A stretch of DNA of 64,000 bases from Lelliottia wanjuensis (GTDB taxonomy: Bacteria; Pseudomonadota; Gammaproteobacteria; Enterobacterales; Enterobacteriaceae), in contig NZ_JASSOT010000062.1 of assembly GCF_030238365.1 (NCBI RefSeq), positions 163,450 through 227,449 on the forward strand, in the 5' to 3' direction. Positions 20,063 through 32,422 of this stretch are shown in pieces; position 1 is the first letter of the stretch, and every line of letters starts with the position of its first letter. The position numbers were made by a program, and so were the translations under genes. The notes under the pieces are model-generated. The model was not told the origin of the DNA. It worked only from the letters and a program-made list of their open reading frames with translations, and did no database searches.

Positions 20063-20877
20063 TGGAAGAGCGTAAATTAACCCGCAAAGATCTGCGCCGC
20101 TGCTGGCGCGCGTGGATGATGCATAACCTGTCGTCGATGAGTTTTGAGCGTCTGGAATCGTTCGGCTTCTGTCTGAGCATGCTCCCGGTGGCGAAAAAAC
20201 TCTATCCGGATGCCACTCAGCGCAAGGAGATGCTGCGTCGCCATGCGTCGTTCTACAACACCGAGCCGCAAATCGGCGCGATCGTCAACGGAATGGCGCT
20301 GGGCCTGGAAGAGAAAAAAGCCAACGGCGAACCGATCGACGGCGAGACCATTAACACCCTCAAAGTCGGGCTGATGGGGCCGATCGCCGGGATCGGCGAT
20401 TCGATGATCCCCGGCATGCTGATCCCAATCCTGCTCAGCATCGGGATGGCGCTGGCGGCGGGCGGCAATATTCTCGGCCCGCTGTTTTACACCGTCGCGT
20501 GGCTGGCGATCATCATTCCGGGCTCCTGGTATCTGTTCCTCAAGGGCTATCAGATGGGCTCGGGGTCGGTGGAGATGCTGGTCAGCAGCAAATCGACTCG
20601 CCTGCGTGAAGCCCTGTCGCTGCTGGGCGTGTTCGTCATGGGCGGCGTGGCGGCGAGCTACGTGAAGCTCGGCACCGGGCTGGAGTTCATCACCAAAGAC
20701 GGCGTGAACATCCATGTGCAGCAGATGCTCGACGGGATTTTCCCGCAGCTGTTGCCGCTGATTGTGGTGCTTGGGACCTGGTATCTGATGGCGAAACGCG
20801 GCGTGTCGCCGGTGAAAGCGATGGTGTTGCTGCTGGTTCTGGCGGCCGCGGGCGTGGCGAGTGGGTTGTTTGCGTGA
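20062..20877 (+). CDS. PTS mannose-family EIID
   Basis: A 271-residue subunit of the EII-Man complex. The soluble N-terminal half has the IID hallmark motifs SFERLESFGFCLSMLP and FYNTEPQIGAIVNGMALGLEE, followed by GLMGPIAGIGDSMIPGML and several C-terminal membrane segments. It is coupled to IIC by a one-base stop/start overlap. It ends the operon; a BIME lies directly downstream. IIA, IIB, IIC and IID are all intact, so the transporter should be functional. Confidence 0.93.
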   Translation: MEERKLTRKDLRRCWRAWMMHNLSSMSFERLESFGFCLSMLPVAKKLYPDATQRKEMLRRHASFYNTEPQIGAIVNGMALGLEEKKANGEPIDGETINTLKVGLMGPIAGIGDSMIPGMLIPILLSIGMALAAGGNILGPLFYTVAWLAIIIPGSWYLFLKGYQMGSGSVEMLVSSKSTRLREALSLLGVFVMGGVAASYVKLGTGLEFITKDGVNIHVQQMLDGIFPQLLPLIVVLGTWYLMAKRGVSPVKAMVLLLVLAAAGVASGLFA

Positions 20878-20901
20878 AGACAGGAGCCGTGGAGCGGGTT
20901 T

Positions 20902-20990
20902 TGTAGGCCGGGTAAGGCGTAGCCGCCACCCGGCAAAAGGTCAGGTTCGTGCGGTTTAATGCCCGGTGGCGCTTCGCTTACCGGGCCTAC
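20902..20990. repeat. REP/BIME between the PTS operon and the cupin operon
   Basis: Two inverted REP arms (TAGGCCGGGTAAGGCG... and GCCCGGTGGCGCTTCGC...GGGCCTAC) fill the 124-bp gap between the convergent ends of the EIID gene and the cupin isomerase gene. They probably serve as the 3' hairpins for both transcripts, since no T-tract terminator is visible. Confidence 0.85.
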
Positions 20991-21001
20991 GTTTACACTG
21001 T

Positions 21002-21772
21002 TTATGGATGGAAATTCTGCCACAGCTCCGCGGCTCGATCCGGGCGGGAGATAAACTGGAAGCGCGCCGGATCATCAATAAACTGCTGATAAATCGGCGC
21101 GTCGGTAATACCAAACTCGCTGTAACGACGCGGCGTGATGGTCTGCAGCCGCCCCGGCTGATAGTGAGGGTTGTGCTGCCAGATAACGTGATTCCCTTGC
21201 ACCAGCGGATACCAGGCCAGCCCCTTGCGCGCGCGAACCGCGTCGTATTCAAACCCGTACTCCCGGTCGCACCACGCGCCGAACGTCAGCGGTACATCGG
21301 GCGAAGCGGAGATGGTGGCGTGCCCCCATCCCGGTGGGACCAGCACTTTATCGCCTGGCCCGGCGAGCACCGCGAAACAGCGCCCCGGATCGTCCTCGAC
21401 CCTTTCCTGCATGTAGATAATCGCTTTGCCCTGCCAGATCTCGTACAGCTCCGGCGGCGACCAGCCGCTGTGCTGGCTGATACGATGCACATGCCCCTGG
21501 CTGCGCACCGGTTCATCGCCCAGCGTCCCGGCGGCATAGGTCACAACACCGAACAGCAGCATCCGTTTTTCCAGCTCCTGGCGATTCGCCATCCGCGCGA
21601 CGTCCATCGCGATGGCATAGACCTGCTCCGGCCCGGTGCAGTCAGGGTTGCGCAGCGACGGACGAATTTGATCCAGCGTGCGGATCTCCGGCATCGGCCC
21701 TGTGACGTCGTCGCCGTAGCTGAAACCGAGCGGCTGATGAGTGATAGTCATATCCAGCCCGAACTTATCCAT
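21002..21772 (-). CDS. Cupin-type sugar-phosphate isomerase-like protein (second copy)
   Basis: A 256-residue protein of the cupin glucose-6-phosphate isomerase type. The metal-site pattern is present but stretched: SQGHVHRISQHSGWSPPELYE places the Glu 11 residues after the second His, instead of six in the usual motif. A further His occurs in VLVPPGWGHATIS. The start at 21772 (MDKFGLDMTITHQ) follows a strong GGGAGG ribosome site and overlaps the upstream cupin gene by eight bases. It is cotranscribed with that gene behind operator O4. Likely an aldose/ketose-6-phosphate isomerase or epimerase; the actual reaction is not known. Confidence 0.75.
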   Translation of the reverse strand: MDKFGLDMTITHQPLGFSYGDDVTGPMPEIRTLDQIRPSLRNPDCTGPEQVYAIAMDVARMANRQELEKRMLLFGVVTYAAGTLGDEPVRSQGHVHRISQHSGWSPPELYEIWQGKAIIYMQERVEDDPGRCFAVLAGPGDKVLVPPGWGHATISASPDVPLTFGAWCDREYGFEYDAVRARKGLAWYPLVQGNHVIWQHNPHYQPGRLQTITPRRYSEFGITDAPIYQQFIDDPARFQFISRPDRAAELWQNFHP

Positions 21773-22319
21773 TTCCAACCTCCCAGCCATCGGCTGAGGC
21801 AAAAACGCGAAGCGCGAAACCGCCTGCCAGCGCGGCGTAATCGTGCCCGGCCACCGTCGGCCAGACGGCTAATGATGAGAGCGTTTCTGTTCCGGTGTTG
21901 ATTAAGCGGTGCGCGGTGAAGGGAGGAATAATGTGGACCGAGCCTGGCGCGACGCGTTCCAGCCGCGCTTCACCCTGCTCCGTCTGCAGTAGCAGCAAAC
22001 CTTCCCCACTCAGCCCGAAATAGACTTCGCCCTGCTCCCGCTGTTTATGAAAATGGCCGCGCGTCATATAAAACTCGTCGCCAATTTTCCCGGCATTGAG
22101 ATGGGTTACGCCGACATACAGCGCCCCCGCTTGCGCCGGGGAGTCGAGCATTTCCACGCTATACACGATATCGTTTGGATCGCGCTGCTGCCAGGCGAGC
22201 GTATCGCTGAACACACCCGTCAGATCGCCCACGCGCGTGGCTTTGCGGATAAGAGGACCATTGGCGAACGCGCCGCTGGCCCATGCCACCTGGGGTGGCA
22301 GGATAATATCAGGATTCAT
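21765..22319 (-). CDS. Cupin-type glucose-6-phosphate isomerase-like protein (first copy)
   Basis: A 184-residue single-cupin protein close to the archaeal-type phosphoglucose isomerase family. The signature YMTRGHFHKQREQGEVYFGLSG gives GHxH-x6-E, and the second motif His is in IIPPFTAHRLIN, giving the four ligands of one metal ion. It is the first gene of a two-gene operon running convergent to the PTS operon, preceded by operator O4. I infer it converts an aldose 6-phosphate made by the PTS to the ketose form. This is a third isomerase-type protein in the same locus. Confidence 0.8.
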   Translation of the reverse strand: MNPDIILPPQVAWASGAFANGPLIRKATRVGDLTGVFSDTLAWQQRDPNDIVYSVEMLDSPAQAGALYVGVTHLNAGKIGDEFYMTRGHFHKQREQGEVYFGLSGEGLLLLQTEQGEARLERVAPGSVHIIPPFTAHRLINTGTETLSSLAVWPTVAGHDYAALAGGFALRVFASADGWEVGNG

Positions 22320-22361
22320 GTTTCTCTCCGGCCCAAGGAGAACGGCACGATCAGCCTATCA

Positions 22362-22377
22362 GATTAAACGATTAACC
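22362..22377 (-). promoter_or_regulatory. Predicted LacI-type operator O4 before the cupin operon
   Basis: Coding strand GGTTAATCGTTTAATC; its left half GGTTAATCG is identical to O2 and O3. It lies 43-58 bases upstream of the cupin ATG. A further half-site GGTTAATC occurs at 22403-22410. Sharing this motif with the divergent LacI/PTS promoter region ties the cupin operon to the same regulator, an inference from sequence. Confidence 0.6.
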
Positions 22378-22423
22378 TGAGACCAGGAGGGAGGAACTGT
22401 CGGGTTAATCACAGGTAATCAGA

Positions 22424-22456
22424 CAAAAAAATGCCGGTCGCTTACGGGACCGGCAT
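22424..22456 (-). terminator. ispH Rho-independent terminator
   Basis: Coding strand: ATGCCGGTC stem, 8-base loop, GACCGGCAT, then seven T residues. It lies 18 bases after the ispH stop, ends the ileS-lspA-fkpB-ispH transcript and insulates the adjacent cupin promoter. Confidence 0.9.
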
Positions 22457-22473
22457 GTTTAAAACCGAGGGGA

Positions 22474-23424
22474 TTATTCGACTTCTTTCGCGTCGATGCG
22501 CAGCTCTTTCGGCACTTCGAAGACGATATTCTCTTCGCGGCCTTCCAGCGGCACCGCTTCGCCACCGCCCAGTTCCTGCAAACGCTTAATCACGTTCTGC
22601 ACCAGAATATCCGGCGCAGAGGCGCCGGCGGTCACGCCGACACAGGTCGCGTCTTTCACCCAGGCTTCCTGGATATCGGTAGCGTCGTCGATCAGAAACG
22701 CCGCTTTCCCCATGCGCTGCGCCAGTTCGGCCAGACGGTTAGAGTTGGAGGAGTTTTTGGAACCGACCACCAGCACCACATCCGCCTGCTCGGCCAGGGC
22801 GCGCACCGCTTCCTGACGGTTAGTAGTGGCGTAGCAGATGTCGTCTTTGCGCGGCCCGACAATTTTCGGGAAGCGGCTGCGCAGAGCGTCGATAACATCA
22901 GAGGTGTCATCCACCGAGAGCGTGGTCTGGGTCATGAACGACAGACGGGCTTCGTTTTTGACGTTAAGCGTCAGCACGTCGTCCGGCGATTCGACCAGAT
23001 ACATGCCCCCTTCCGGGTTGCTGTACTGGCCCATGGTCCCTTCGACTTCCGGGTGACCGGCGTGACCAATCAGAATCGACTCTTCGCCACGGCGGCTGGC
23101 GCGGGCGACTTCCATATGGACTTTGGTCACTAATGGACAGGTGGCGTCGAAGACCGTCAGGTCACGGCTTTTCGCTTCGTTACGCACCGCCTGAGAGACG
23201 CCGTGCGCCGAGAAGATCAGGATCGCGCCGTCGGGCACTTCGCTGATCTGCTCGATAAAGATTGCGCCGCGCTCGCGCAGGCTGTCGACCACATAGCGGT
23301 TGTGAACCACTTCATGACGGACATAAATCGGCGCGCCGTAAATCTCCAGCGCGTTTTCAACAATGCTGATAGCGCGGTCTACTCCGGCACAGAAACCGCG
23401 CGGGTTAGCCAACAGGATCTGCAT
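22474..23424 (-). CDS. ispH: HMBPP reductase
   Basis: IspH converts (E)-4-hydroxy-3-methylbut-2-enyl diphosphate to IPP and DMAPP, the last step of the MEP isoprenoid pathway. The 316-residue protein has the three cysteines that hold its [4Fe-4S] cluster: Cys12 in [13 protein letters not shown], one in [12 protein letters not shown] (about 96) and one in ICYATTNRQ (about 197). It overlaps the end of fkpB by 20 bases and is last in the lspA-fkpB-ispH arrangement. E. coli has rihC next; here a terminator and the cupin operon follow. Confidence 0.98.
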   Translation of the reverse strand: MQILLANPRGFCAGVDRAISIVENALEIYGAPIYVRHEVVHNRYVVDSLRERGAIFIEQISEVPDGAILIFSAHGVSQAVRNEAKSRDLTVFDATCPLVTKVHMEVARASRRGEESILIGHAGHPEVEGTMGQYSNPEGGMYLVESPDDVLTLNVKNEARLSFMTQTTLSVDDTSDVIDALRSRFPKIVGPRKDDICYATTNRQEAVRALAEQADVVLVVGSKNSSNSNRLAELAQRMGKAAFLIDDATDIQEAWVKDATCVGVTAGASAPDILVQNVIKRLQELGGGEAVPLEGREENIVFEVPKELRIDAKEVE

Positions 23425-23875
23425 TCACTTCCTCCAGTGCCGGGTCGATCTCCAGCACTTCAACATCAAAATGGACGGTACGCCCGGCCAGCGGATGGTT
23501 GAAATCGACGGTGATGGAATCGCCATTGATTTCACGGATCACGCCAGGCATTTCGCTGCCATCCATTGCGGTAAAGAGCATAATCGCGCCGATTTCCGGC
23601 TCGCCCGCGTCCATGAATTCACGGCGCGAGAAATACTGGATCAGATCCGGGGTCGGCACGCCAAACGCCGCATCAGGCTCCAGGGAGAAGGCTTTTTTCT
23701 CGCCCTCTTTCAGCCCGAGCAGCTGCTGCTCCAGACCTTCCGAAAGAGAGGTATCACCCAGGCGGAACAGCGCAGGCTTGCCGTTATTGCGGGTCGATTC
23801 TGCGGTAGAACCGTCGTCCAGTTTCAGGGTGAAATGGACCAGCACCGCGCTATTGCTCTGTATGGATTTTGACAT
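23405..23875 (-). CDS. fkpB: FKBP-type peptidyl-prolyl isomerase (SlpA family)
   Basis: FkpB is a cytoplasmic two-domain FKBP/IF prolyl isomerase with chaperone activity. From the ATG at 23875 the product has 156 residues, a few more than the E. coli protein, and starts [23 protein letters not shown], as the family does. The FKBP core and the inserted flap ([20 protein letters not shown]) are visible. The open frame continues upstream into a REP element and lspA's 3' region; I reject that extension because it is repeat-derived. Confidence 0.95.
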   Translation of the reverse strand: MSKSIQSNSAVLVHFTLKLDDGSTAESTRNNGKPALFRLGDTSLSEGLEQQLLGLKEGEKKAFSLEPDAAFGVPTPDLIQYFSRREFMDAGEPEIGAIMLFTAMDGSEMPGVIREINGDSITVDFNHPLAGRTVHFDVEVLEIDPALEEVNADPVG

Positions 23876-23908
23876 GCCAGTTGCTCGCTTGTTTTGCCCC
23901 ATCGGTTT

Positions 23909-23986
23909 GCCCGGTGGCGCGCAGCGATCCGGGCCTACGGGAGGCGACAAATTCTGTAGGCCGGGTAAGCGAAGCGCCACCCGGCA
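23909..23986. repeat. REP/BIME between lspA and fkpB
   Basis: Inverted REP arms GCCCGGTGGCGCGCAGC...GGGCCTAC and TAGGCCGGGTAAGCGAAGCGCCACCCGGC lie inside the otherwise cotranscribed ileS-lspA-fkpB-ispH operon. The hairpin could attenuate or stabilise the polycistronic message at the lspA-fkpB junction, which is normally tightly spaced. Confidence 0.85.
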
Positions 23987-23993
23987 TAAACAT

Positions 23994-24493
23994 TTACGCC
24001 TGCTCTTTCGCTGCCGGTTTTGGCAAGAAGCCTTCCAGCACAATCAACGCCGCACCGATGCAAATCGCGCTATCGGCCAGGTTGAAAGTGGCGAAGTGCC
24101 AGTCACCGACGTAGAAGTCGATCATATCGACGACAAAGCCGTGCCACAGACGGTCAAACAGGTTGCCCAGCGCGCCGCCAATGATCAGCGCGTAGGCAAT
24201 GTTGTTCAGCTTCTGCGTCGCTTTCGAGCGATACATCAGCACCGCGAGGATCACGCTGATACCGATAGCGATACCCGCGAAGAACCAGCGCTGCCAGCCG
24301 CCGCTGTCGGCGAGGAAGCTAAACGCCGCGCCGTAGTTGCGCGCATAATGCAGATTAAGTGACGGGAACAGCGGGACCGTATCCCCCAGAGCAAAATTCT
24401 GGAGGATCAGGAACTTGCTGCCCAGATCAATAATCAGTACGACGACGACCAGCCACAGCCAGCGCAGTCCACTTTTACAGATTGATTGACTCA

Positions 24494-24494
<1 letters not shown>
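23994..24494 (-). CDS. lspA: Lipoprotein signal peptidase (signal peptidase II)
   Basis: LspA cleaves the signal peptide from diacylglyceryl-prolipoproteins in the inner membrane. The 166-residue protein has four membrane segments. Both catalytic aspartates are in conserved contexts: [22 protein letters not shown] and [13 protein letters not shown]. The start at 24494 overlaps the ileS stop by one base, as in E. coli, where ribF-ileS-lspA-fkpB-ispH form one operon. Confidence 0.97.
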
Positions 24495-27310
<2,816 letters not shown>

Positions 27311-27347
27311 CAGATTCTCGGTTCCGTATTTAAAACTCGTTCAGGCA

Positions 27348-28286
27348 TTAAGCCGGGTTCGATAGCCCAAAAAATTCGCGGGCCGTTAACTCATCACGCG
27401 CAATTTGTGCTTTCAGCTCATCGAGCGAAGCAAATCGCTGCTCATTGCGTATTTTTTTACGCAGGATTACATCTATATGGCGACCGTAGAGGTCCATTAC
27501 AACGTCCAGCAGATGCACTTCCAGCTGCTGGCGCACACCTGCCACCGTTGGACGGGTGCCAATATTGGCCACGCCCGGCAACGGCTTGTCACCCAGTCCG
27601 GTGACTTCTACCGCATACACCCCTTTTACCGGGGACACCTGACGACGCAGCGGGACGTTCGCCGTCGGGAAACCTATGGTCCGACCTAATGCATCGCCGT
27701 GCACGACGCGTCCGGAAATGGCGAACGGATGCCCTAACAGGTTCTCCGCCGCGTCCAGCTGATCGTCGGCCAGGGCCTGTCGCACCGCCGTGCTGCTCAC
27801 GCGCACGCCGCCTTCGCAGAAAGTCATGGTGCTGGTGACATCAAAACCATACTCCAGACCGGCCTTCTGTAATAACAAGAAATCGCCCTGACGACCAGCG
27901 CCGAAGCGGAAATCATCGCCCACGGCGAGAAACTGCACGCCCAGACGTTTGACCAGCAAATCGCCGACAAAATTCTGCGCCGTCAGTGCCGCGAAACGTC
28001 GGTCAAAGCGCACGCACAGCACGTAGTCCACGCCGCACTCCGCCAGATAGCGCAATTTCTCGCGCAGACGGGTCAAGCGTGCGGGCGCTTTATCACCAGC
28101 AAACAGCTCCAGCGGCTGCGGTTCAAAAATCATCACCACGACCGGCAGCCCGCGGGCCTCGCCCTCTTTACGCAATCCCTGCAACAGCGCCTGATGCCCA
28201 CGATGCACGCCGTCGAAATTACCAATGGTCAGTACGCACCCGTGCGGGGCGTGACTGAGATTATGTATGCCGCGTATCAGCTTCAT
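27348..28286 (-). CDS. ribF: Bifunctional riboflavin kinase / FAD synthetase
   Basis: RibF phosphorylates riboflavin to FMN and adenylates FMN to FAD. The 312-residue protein has the N-terminal nucleotidyltransferase motif TIGNFDGVHRGHQALL (about 21-36), and the C-terminal riboflavin kinase domain with GRTIGFPTANVPL. It is the first gene of the ribF-ileS-lspA-fkpB-ispH operon and is divergent from rpsT across a 327-bp promoter region. Confidence 0.97.
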   Translation of the reverse strand: MKLIRGIHNLSHAPHGCVLTIGNFDGVHRGHQALLQGLRKEGEARGLPVVVMIFEPQPLELFAGDKAPARLTRLREKLRYLAECGVDYVLCVRFDRRFAALTAQNFVGDLLVKRLGVQFLAVGDDFRFGAGRQGDFLLLQKAGLEYGFDVTSTMTFCEGGVRVSSTAVRQALADDQLDAAENLLGHPFAISGRVVHGDALGRTIGFPTANVPLRRQVSPVKGVYAVEVTGLGDKPLPGVANIGTRPTVAGVRQQLEVHLLDVVMDLYGRHIDVILRKKIRNEQRFASLDELKAQIARDELTAREFFGLSNPA

Positions 28287-28538
28287 GACAGGCTCAAAAC
28301 AGTGAAAATCGCCCGAGTATACCTTGTACAGCGGTTAAGGTTAACCGGCGATTGTTGCCTCAAATCAGAAAGCCGTAATGATTTCATGATGCTTAGCTTT
28401 CGGAGGGGAAAAAACTACCGGCAAAGTGCGTTTTTTACATCGAAAGACTGTATTCAGGGGAGACAAGCTGGTAGAATCCTGCGCCATCACTACGTAACGT
28501 AGCGTCGCCATTCAACGGCGCTTATTTGCACAAATCCA

Positions 28539-28567
28539 TTGACAAAAGAAGGTATAGAGGGCATATT
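28539..28567 (+). promoter_or_regulatory. rpsT promoter (sigma-70 type)
   Basis: TTGACA (28539-28544), a 17-base spacer and CATATT (28562-28567) make a strong candidate promoter about 40 bases before the rpsT start. A second -10-like TAGAAT at 28472-28477 may mark an upstream promoter, as rpsT in E. coli has two. The rest of the 327-bp ribF-rpsT gap (28287-28613) shows no gene. Confidence 0.75.
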
Positions 28568-28580
28568 CCTCGGCCTTTGA

Positions 28581-28877
<297 letters not shown>

Positions 28878-28906
28878 TCGCCACTTGTTGTTGCTTGTTT
28901 ATAAAG

Positions 28907-28930
28907 AACCCGCTTAATGCGGGTTTTTTT
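28907..28930 (+). terminator. rpsT Rho-independent terminator
   Basis: AACCCGC-TTAAT-GCGGGTT followed by a run of T lies 30 bases after the rpsT stop and seven bases before the convergent nhaR stop. Confidence 0.92.
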
Positions 28931-28936
28931 ATAGGC

Positions 28937-29839
28937 TTATTTTGACGCGGGCGGCGTAAAGAGCGCCGAGTAGTCGCGGTTACAGATGCGCTGCACCGCC
29001 GGATGCTGAATCATGCGTTCGGCAAAAATCGCGTGATACTCCTCCATCACGTTATCCACCCGTCCAATCTCTGTGACCCGGTCATCGGTGTACAGATCGT
29101 GCGCGTAGAGCGTTGGCGCAACGAAAATCGCGTTATGCGCTTCACCGAAGGCTTTCATCAGCGCCGCATCATCAAACTCCCCGAGAATCTCCACTTTCAG
29201 ACCCTGCGAGTTAAACCAGTTCAGCAGCTTGCGGCCTAACATCGAACGTCGTCCGGGCACCAGCAGGCGTCTTTCTTCCAGGCACGCCGGGAAGGGTTTT
29301 TCTGGCGGGGGATTGATGCACCAGAAGCTCACGCCGCATTCGCCAATCTTCACTGAGAACAACCCTTCCTGCTGGGTGGAATCGATCGGACAGTCCGAGA
29401 TGATGATATCCAGCTTATGCTGGCTTAACTGCTCCAGCAGCATCTCGTGCGTCGATTCAAAGCAGCGCAGATGGATTTGTTCGTCTTCCACCACCGCCGC
29501 GTCCAGCACGCCACTGACGAGGCGTTTGGAGAGCGCATCCGCCACGCCCACATCAAACAGCAGGTTGGACTCTTTTCGGTAGTTCACGATATCGAGCATC
29601 TCCTGGCTCAGGGTGAACATCTTGTCCGCATAGCGAAAGACCAGCTCGCCCAGTTCGCTCGGCTCAATCCCGCGGCCTTTGCGTTTGAACAGTTTCCCCT
29701 GCAGGCGTTCTTCGAGCGCTTTAATCTGGCCGGTGATGGTCTGGGGCGTCAGATACAAGGCTTCCGCCGCGCCCACCACCGAGCCTTCTTTGTAGACGTG
29801 CCAGAAATAGTACAGATGGTTGTAATTGATGTGAGACAT
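28937..29839 (-). CDS. nhaR: LysR-family Na+-responsive activator of nhaA
   Basis: NhaR activates nhaA in response to sodium, and osmC and pgaABCD in E. coli. The 300-residue protein starts [20 protein letters not shown] with the LysR helix-turn-helix in residues 5-60 ([22 protein letters not shown]) and a C-terminal substrate-binding fold. It follows nhaA by 60 bases on the same strand and is convergent with rpsT, exactly as in E. coli. Confidence 0.97.
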   Translation of the reverse strand: MSHINYNHLYYFWHVYKEGSVVGAAEALYLTPQTITGQIKALEERLQGKLFKRKGRGIEPSELGELVFRYADKMFTLSQEMLDIVNYRKESNLLFDVGVADALSKRLVSGVLDAAVVEDEQIHLRCFESTHEMLLEQLSQHKLDIIISDCPIDSTQQEGLFSVKIGECGVSFWCINPPPEKPFPACLEERRLLVPGRRSMLGRKLLNWFNSQGLKVEILGEFDDAALMKAFGEAHNAIFVAPTLYAHDLYTDDRVTEIGRVDNVMEEYHAIFAERMIQHPAVQRICNRDYSALFTPPASK

Positions 29840-29899
29840 CGCGTTTTCGCTCCCTGAGAGTATTGTCAGGAGAGGGCCTCTGCCCTCCCCCGTTTTCTG

Positions 29900-31078
29900 T
29901 TATGCCGGTTGCACCTGCCCCGACAGCTTCACTTTCAATAGCGTATAACCCGTAAAGGCCGCGAGCAGCGAGCCGGTCAGGATGCCGAGTTTCGCCCACA
30001 CGATGAGCTGCGGATCCATCGACGCAAACGCCAGGGTCGAGATGAAAATCGACATCGTAAAGCCGATTCCGCACAGCACGCCGACCGCCATGATCTGCCG
30101 GAAGGTGGTTCCCTGCGGCAGGGAAGCCAGCTTCAGCTTGAGCGCCAGCCAGCAGAACAGGCTGATCCCCAGCGGCTTACCAATAAACAGACCGGCGATG
30201 ATACCCATCGGCAGCATGGATGTCAGACCGCTTAGCGTCACGCCCTGGAGCGATACGCCCGCGTTAGCGAAGGCAAACAGCGGCAGGATCATAAACGCGA
30301 CCCACGGATGCAGAACATGCTCCAGCTGCTTCGCCGGGGATTTGCCCTTCTCATCCGCTTTCAGCGGCACAAAGAAGCCGATGATAACCCCCGCCAGCGT
30401 CGCATGAACGCCGGATTTGAGTACCGCCGTCCACAGCACCACACCCACCAGCACGTAAATTCCGATTCGGCGCACGTTAAACAGATTCAGCAATGCCAGT
30501 ACGGCGATAGCCCCCGCCGCCACGCTCAGCGACAGCACCGACAGTTCGCTGGTGTAGAACAGGGCGATGATCACGATCGCGCCCAGGTCATCGATAATTG
30601 CCAGCGCCATCAGGAAAATCTTTAACGCCACCGGCACGCGGCTGCCCAGCAGCGCCAGCACGCCCAGTGCAAAAGCAATATCCGTCGCCGCCGGAATCGC
30701 CCAGCCGTGGCGCGCCACCGGATCCTGGTAGTTAAACGCCAGATAGAGCAGCGCAGGTACCACCATACCGCCCAGCGCCGCGATGACCGGGAAAGCGGCC
30801 CGCTGACGGCTGTTCAGAGAGCCCAGCACCAGCTCGCGCTTCACTTCCAGGCCCACCAGCAGGAAGAACACCGCCATCAGCGCGTCGTTAATCCACAGCA
30901 GCATATTCTTGTTAATTTCCAGCGCGCCCACGCGCAGTTCTACGGGCGTATCCAGAAACGCACGATACAGGCCCTGGGTCGCATCCAGGTTTGCCAGGAC
31001 CATGGCGGCAATCGCGGCGAGGATCAAAATGACCCCGCCGGACGCCTCATTGCTGAAGAATCGTTGTAAAAGTTTCAC
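29900..31078 (-). CDS. nhaA: Na+/H+ antiporter NhaA
   Basis: NhaA exchanges one Na+ (or Li+) for two H+ at the inner membrane and is strongly pH-regulated. The 392-residue protein has about twelve membrane segments. The ion-site aspartates D163 and D164 ([11 protein letters not shown]) and D133 ([10 protein letters not shown]) are present at the E. coli positions. It is the first gene of nhaA-nhaR. Upstream, the 171-bp gap to the dnaJ terminator holds its promoter; the sokC/IS186-type insertions found there in E. coli K-12 are absent. Confidence 0.97.
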   Translation of the reverse strand: MKLLQRFFSNEASGGVILILAAIAAMVLANLDATQGLYRAFLDTPVELRVGALEINKNMLLWINDALMAVFFLLVGLEVKRELVLGSLNSRQRAAFPVIAALGGMVVPALLYLAFNYQDPVARHGWAIPAATDIAFALGVLALLGSRVPVALKIFLMALAIIDDLGAIVIIALFYTSELSVLSLSVAAGAIAVLALLNLFNVRRIGIYVLVGVVLWTAVLKSGVHATLAGVIIGFFVPLKADEKGKSPAKQLEHVLHPWVAFMILPLFAFANAGVSLQGVTLSGLTSMLPMGIIAGLFIGKPLGISLFCWLALKLKLASLPQGTTFRQIMAVGVLCGIGFTMSIFISTLAFASMDPQLIVWAKLGILTGSLLAAFTGYTLLKVKLSGQVQPA

Positions 31079-31195
31079 TTTAGTTCTCTCTTAAGACCAT
31101 ACCTCGTTAAAACCATAATACCAAGGCTAACAGATCGAAAAAATCAGATTAATATTGGGATTTGATTCAGTTTTACCGAGCAGTTCCTCGCATAA

Positions 31196-31226
31196 CGAAA
31201 AAGCCCGGAATCGCTTCCGGGCTTTG
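31196..31226 (-). terminator. dnaKJ Rho-independent terminator
   Basis: Coding strand: AAGCCCGGAA-GCGA-TTCCGGGCTT followed by TTT, 24 bases beyond the dnaJ stop. A 10-bp GC-rich stem makes it a strong terminator. Confidence 0.9.
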
Positions 31227-31249
31227 AAAAATTCACACTCGCTAAGGGA

Positions 31250-32395
31250 TTAGCGGGTCAAATCATCGAAGAATTTTTTCACGCCATCGAAGAAGCTTTT
31301 AGAACGCGGGCTGTTTTTCTCGCCCGTTGGACCGCCGAAGCTTTCCTGCAGTTCTTTCAACAGCTGTTTCTGTTTGTCATTCAGGCTGACCGGCGTTTCA
31401 ACGACCACGCGACACAGCAGGTCACCCTGCGCACCGCCGCGAACGGATTTGACGCCTTTTCCGCGCATGCGGAACAGCTTACCGGTCTGCGTTTCACCTG
31501 GAACTTTCAGGTTCACGCGTCCGTCCAGCGTAGGCACTTCGATTTCGCCGCCCAGCGCTGCCATCGCGAAGTTGATCGGCACTTCGCAGTACAGGTTATT
31601 GCCTTCACGCTCAAAGATGGCGTGCTGTTTCACCTGGACCTGAACGTACAGATCGCCTGCCGGTGCGCCGTGCTCGCCAGCTTCACCTTCGCCTGAGAGA
31701 CGAATGCGGTCGCCCGTATCCACCCCTGCCGGGATTTTGACGGACAGGGTTTTGGTCTTCTCAACGCGACCGTGACCGTGACATTTGTTGCACGGATCTT
31801 TAATCAGCGTACCGCGACCATGACAGTGCGGACAGGCCTGCTGCACCGCGAAGAAACCCTGGCGAATCTGCACCTGGCCGGAGCCGTGACAGGTTGGACA
31901 GGTTTGCGGTTTGGTCCCCGCTTTCGCGCCGCTGCCGTGGCAGATATCACACTCTTCCAGCGTTGGAATACGGATCTCTTTGGTCACACCGCGAACGGCC
32001 TCTTCCAGCGTCAGATCCATGTTGTAGCGCAGATCCGCGCCGCGCGCTGCGCGCTGACGACCGCGGCCACCGCCGAAGATATCACCGAAAACATCACCAA
32101 AGATGTCGCCGAAATCAGCGCCACCGCCACCAAAGCCACCGCCGTATCCGCCGCCGCCCATGCCGCCTTGTTCAAACGCCGCATGACCGTACTGATCGTA
32201 GGCTGCACGTTTCTGAGCGTCGGTCAGGATTTCATACGCTTCTTTGATCTCTTTAAATTTGGCTTCGGCCTCTTTGTCACCCTGGTTACGGTCCGGGTGA
32301 AACTTCATGGCCAGGCGCTTGTACGCCTTTTTGATTTCACGCTCTTCCGCAGTTTTCGGAACGCCTAAAATCTCGTAGTAGTCTTGCTTTGCCAT
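31250..32395 (-). CDS. dnaJ: Co-chaperone DnaJ (Hsp40)
   Basis: DnaJ delivers unfolded clients to DnaK and stimulates its ATPase. The 381-residue protein has the J domain with HPD at 33-35, a long Gly/Phe-rich linker (about 76-115), four zinc-finger repeats of the form CxxCxGxG ([32 protein letters not shown]) between about 145 and 205, and C-terminal substrate domains. It is downstream of dnaK with an 86-base gap containing a conserved-looking hairpin. Confidence 0.98.
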   Translation of the reverse strand: MAKQDYYEILGVPKTAEEREIKKAYKRLAMKFHPDRNQGDKEAEAKFKEIKEAYEILTDAQKRAAYDQYGHAAFEQGGMGGGGYGGGFGGGGADFGDIFGDVFGDIFGGGRGRQRAARGADLRYNMDLTLEEAVRGVTKEIRIPTLEECDICHGSGAKAGTKPQTCPTCHGSGQVQIRQGFFAVQQACPHCHGRGTLIKDPCNKCHGHGRVEKTKTLSVKIPAGVDTGDRIRLSGEGEAGEHGAPAGDLYVQVQVKQHAIFEREGNNLYCEVPINFAMAALGGEIEVPTLDGRVNLKVPGETQTGKLFRMRGKGVKSVRGGAQGDLLCRVVVETPVSLNDKQKQLLKELQESFGGPTGEKNSPRSKSFFDGVKKFFDDLTR

Positions 32396-32422
32396 TGGTT
32401 TTTTCAGCCCCTTAACATGCGA

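Noticed and set aside
23876..24043. N-terminal extension of fkpB by 56 codons
   Set aside because: The added peptide is encoded by REP sequence and the lspA 3' end; family members start at MSKSIQ-like sequence.
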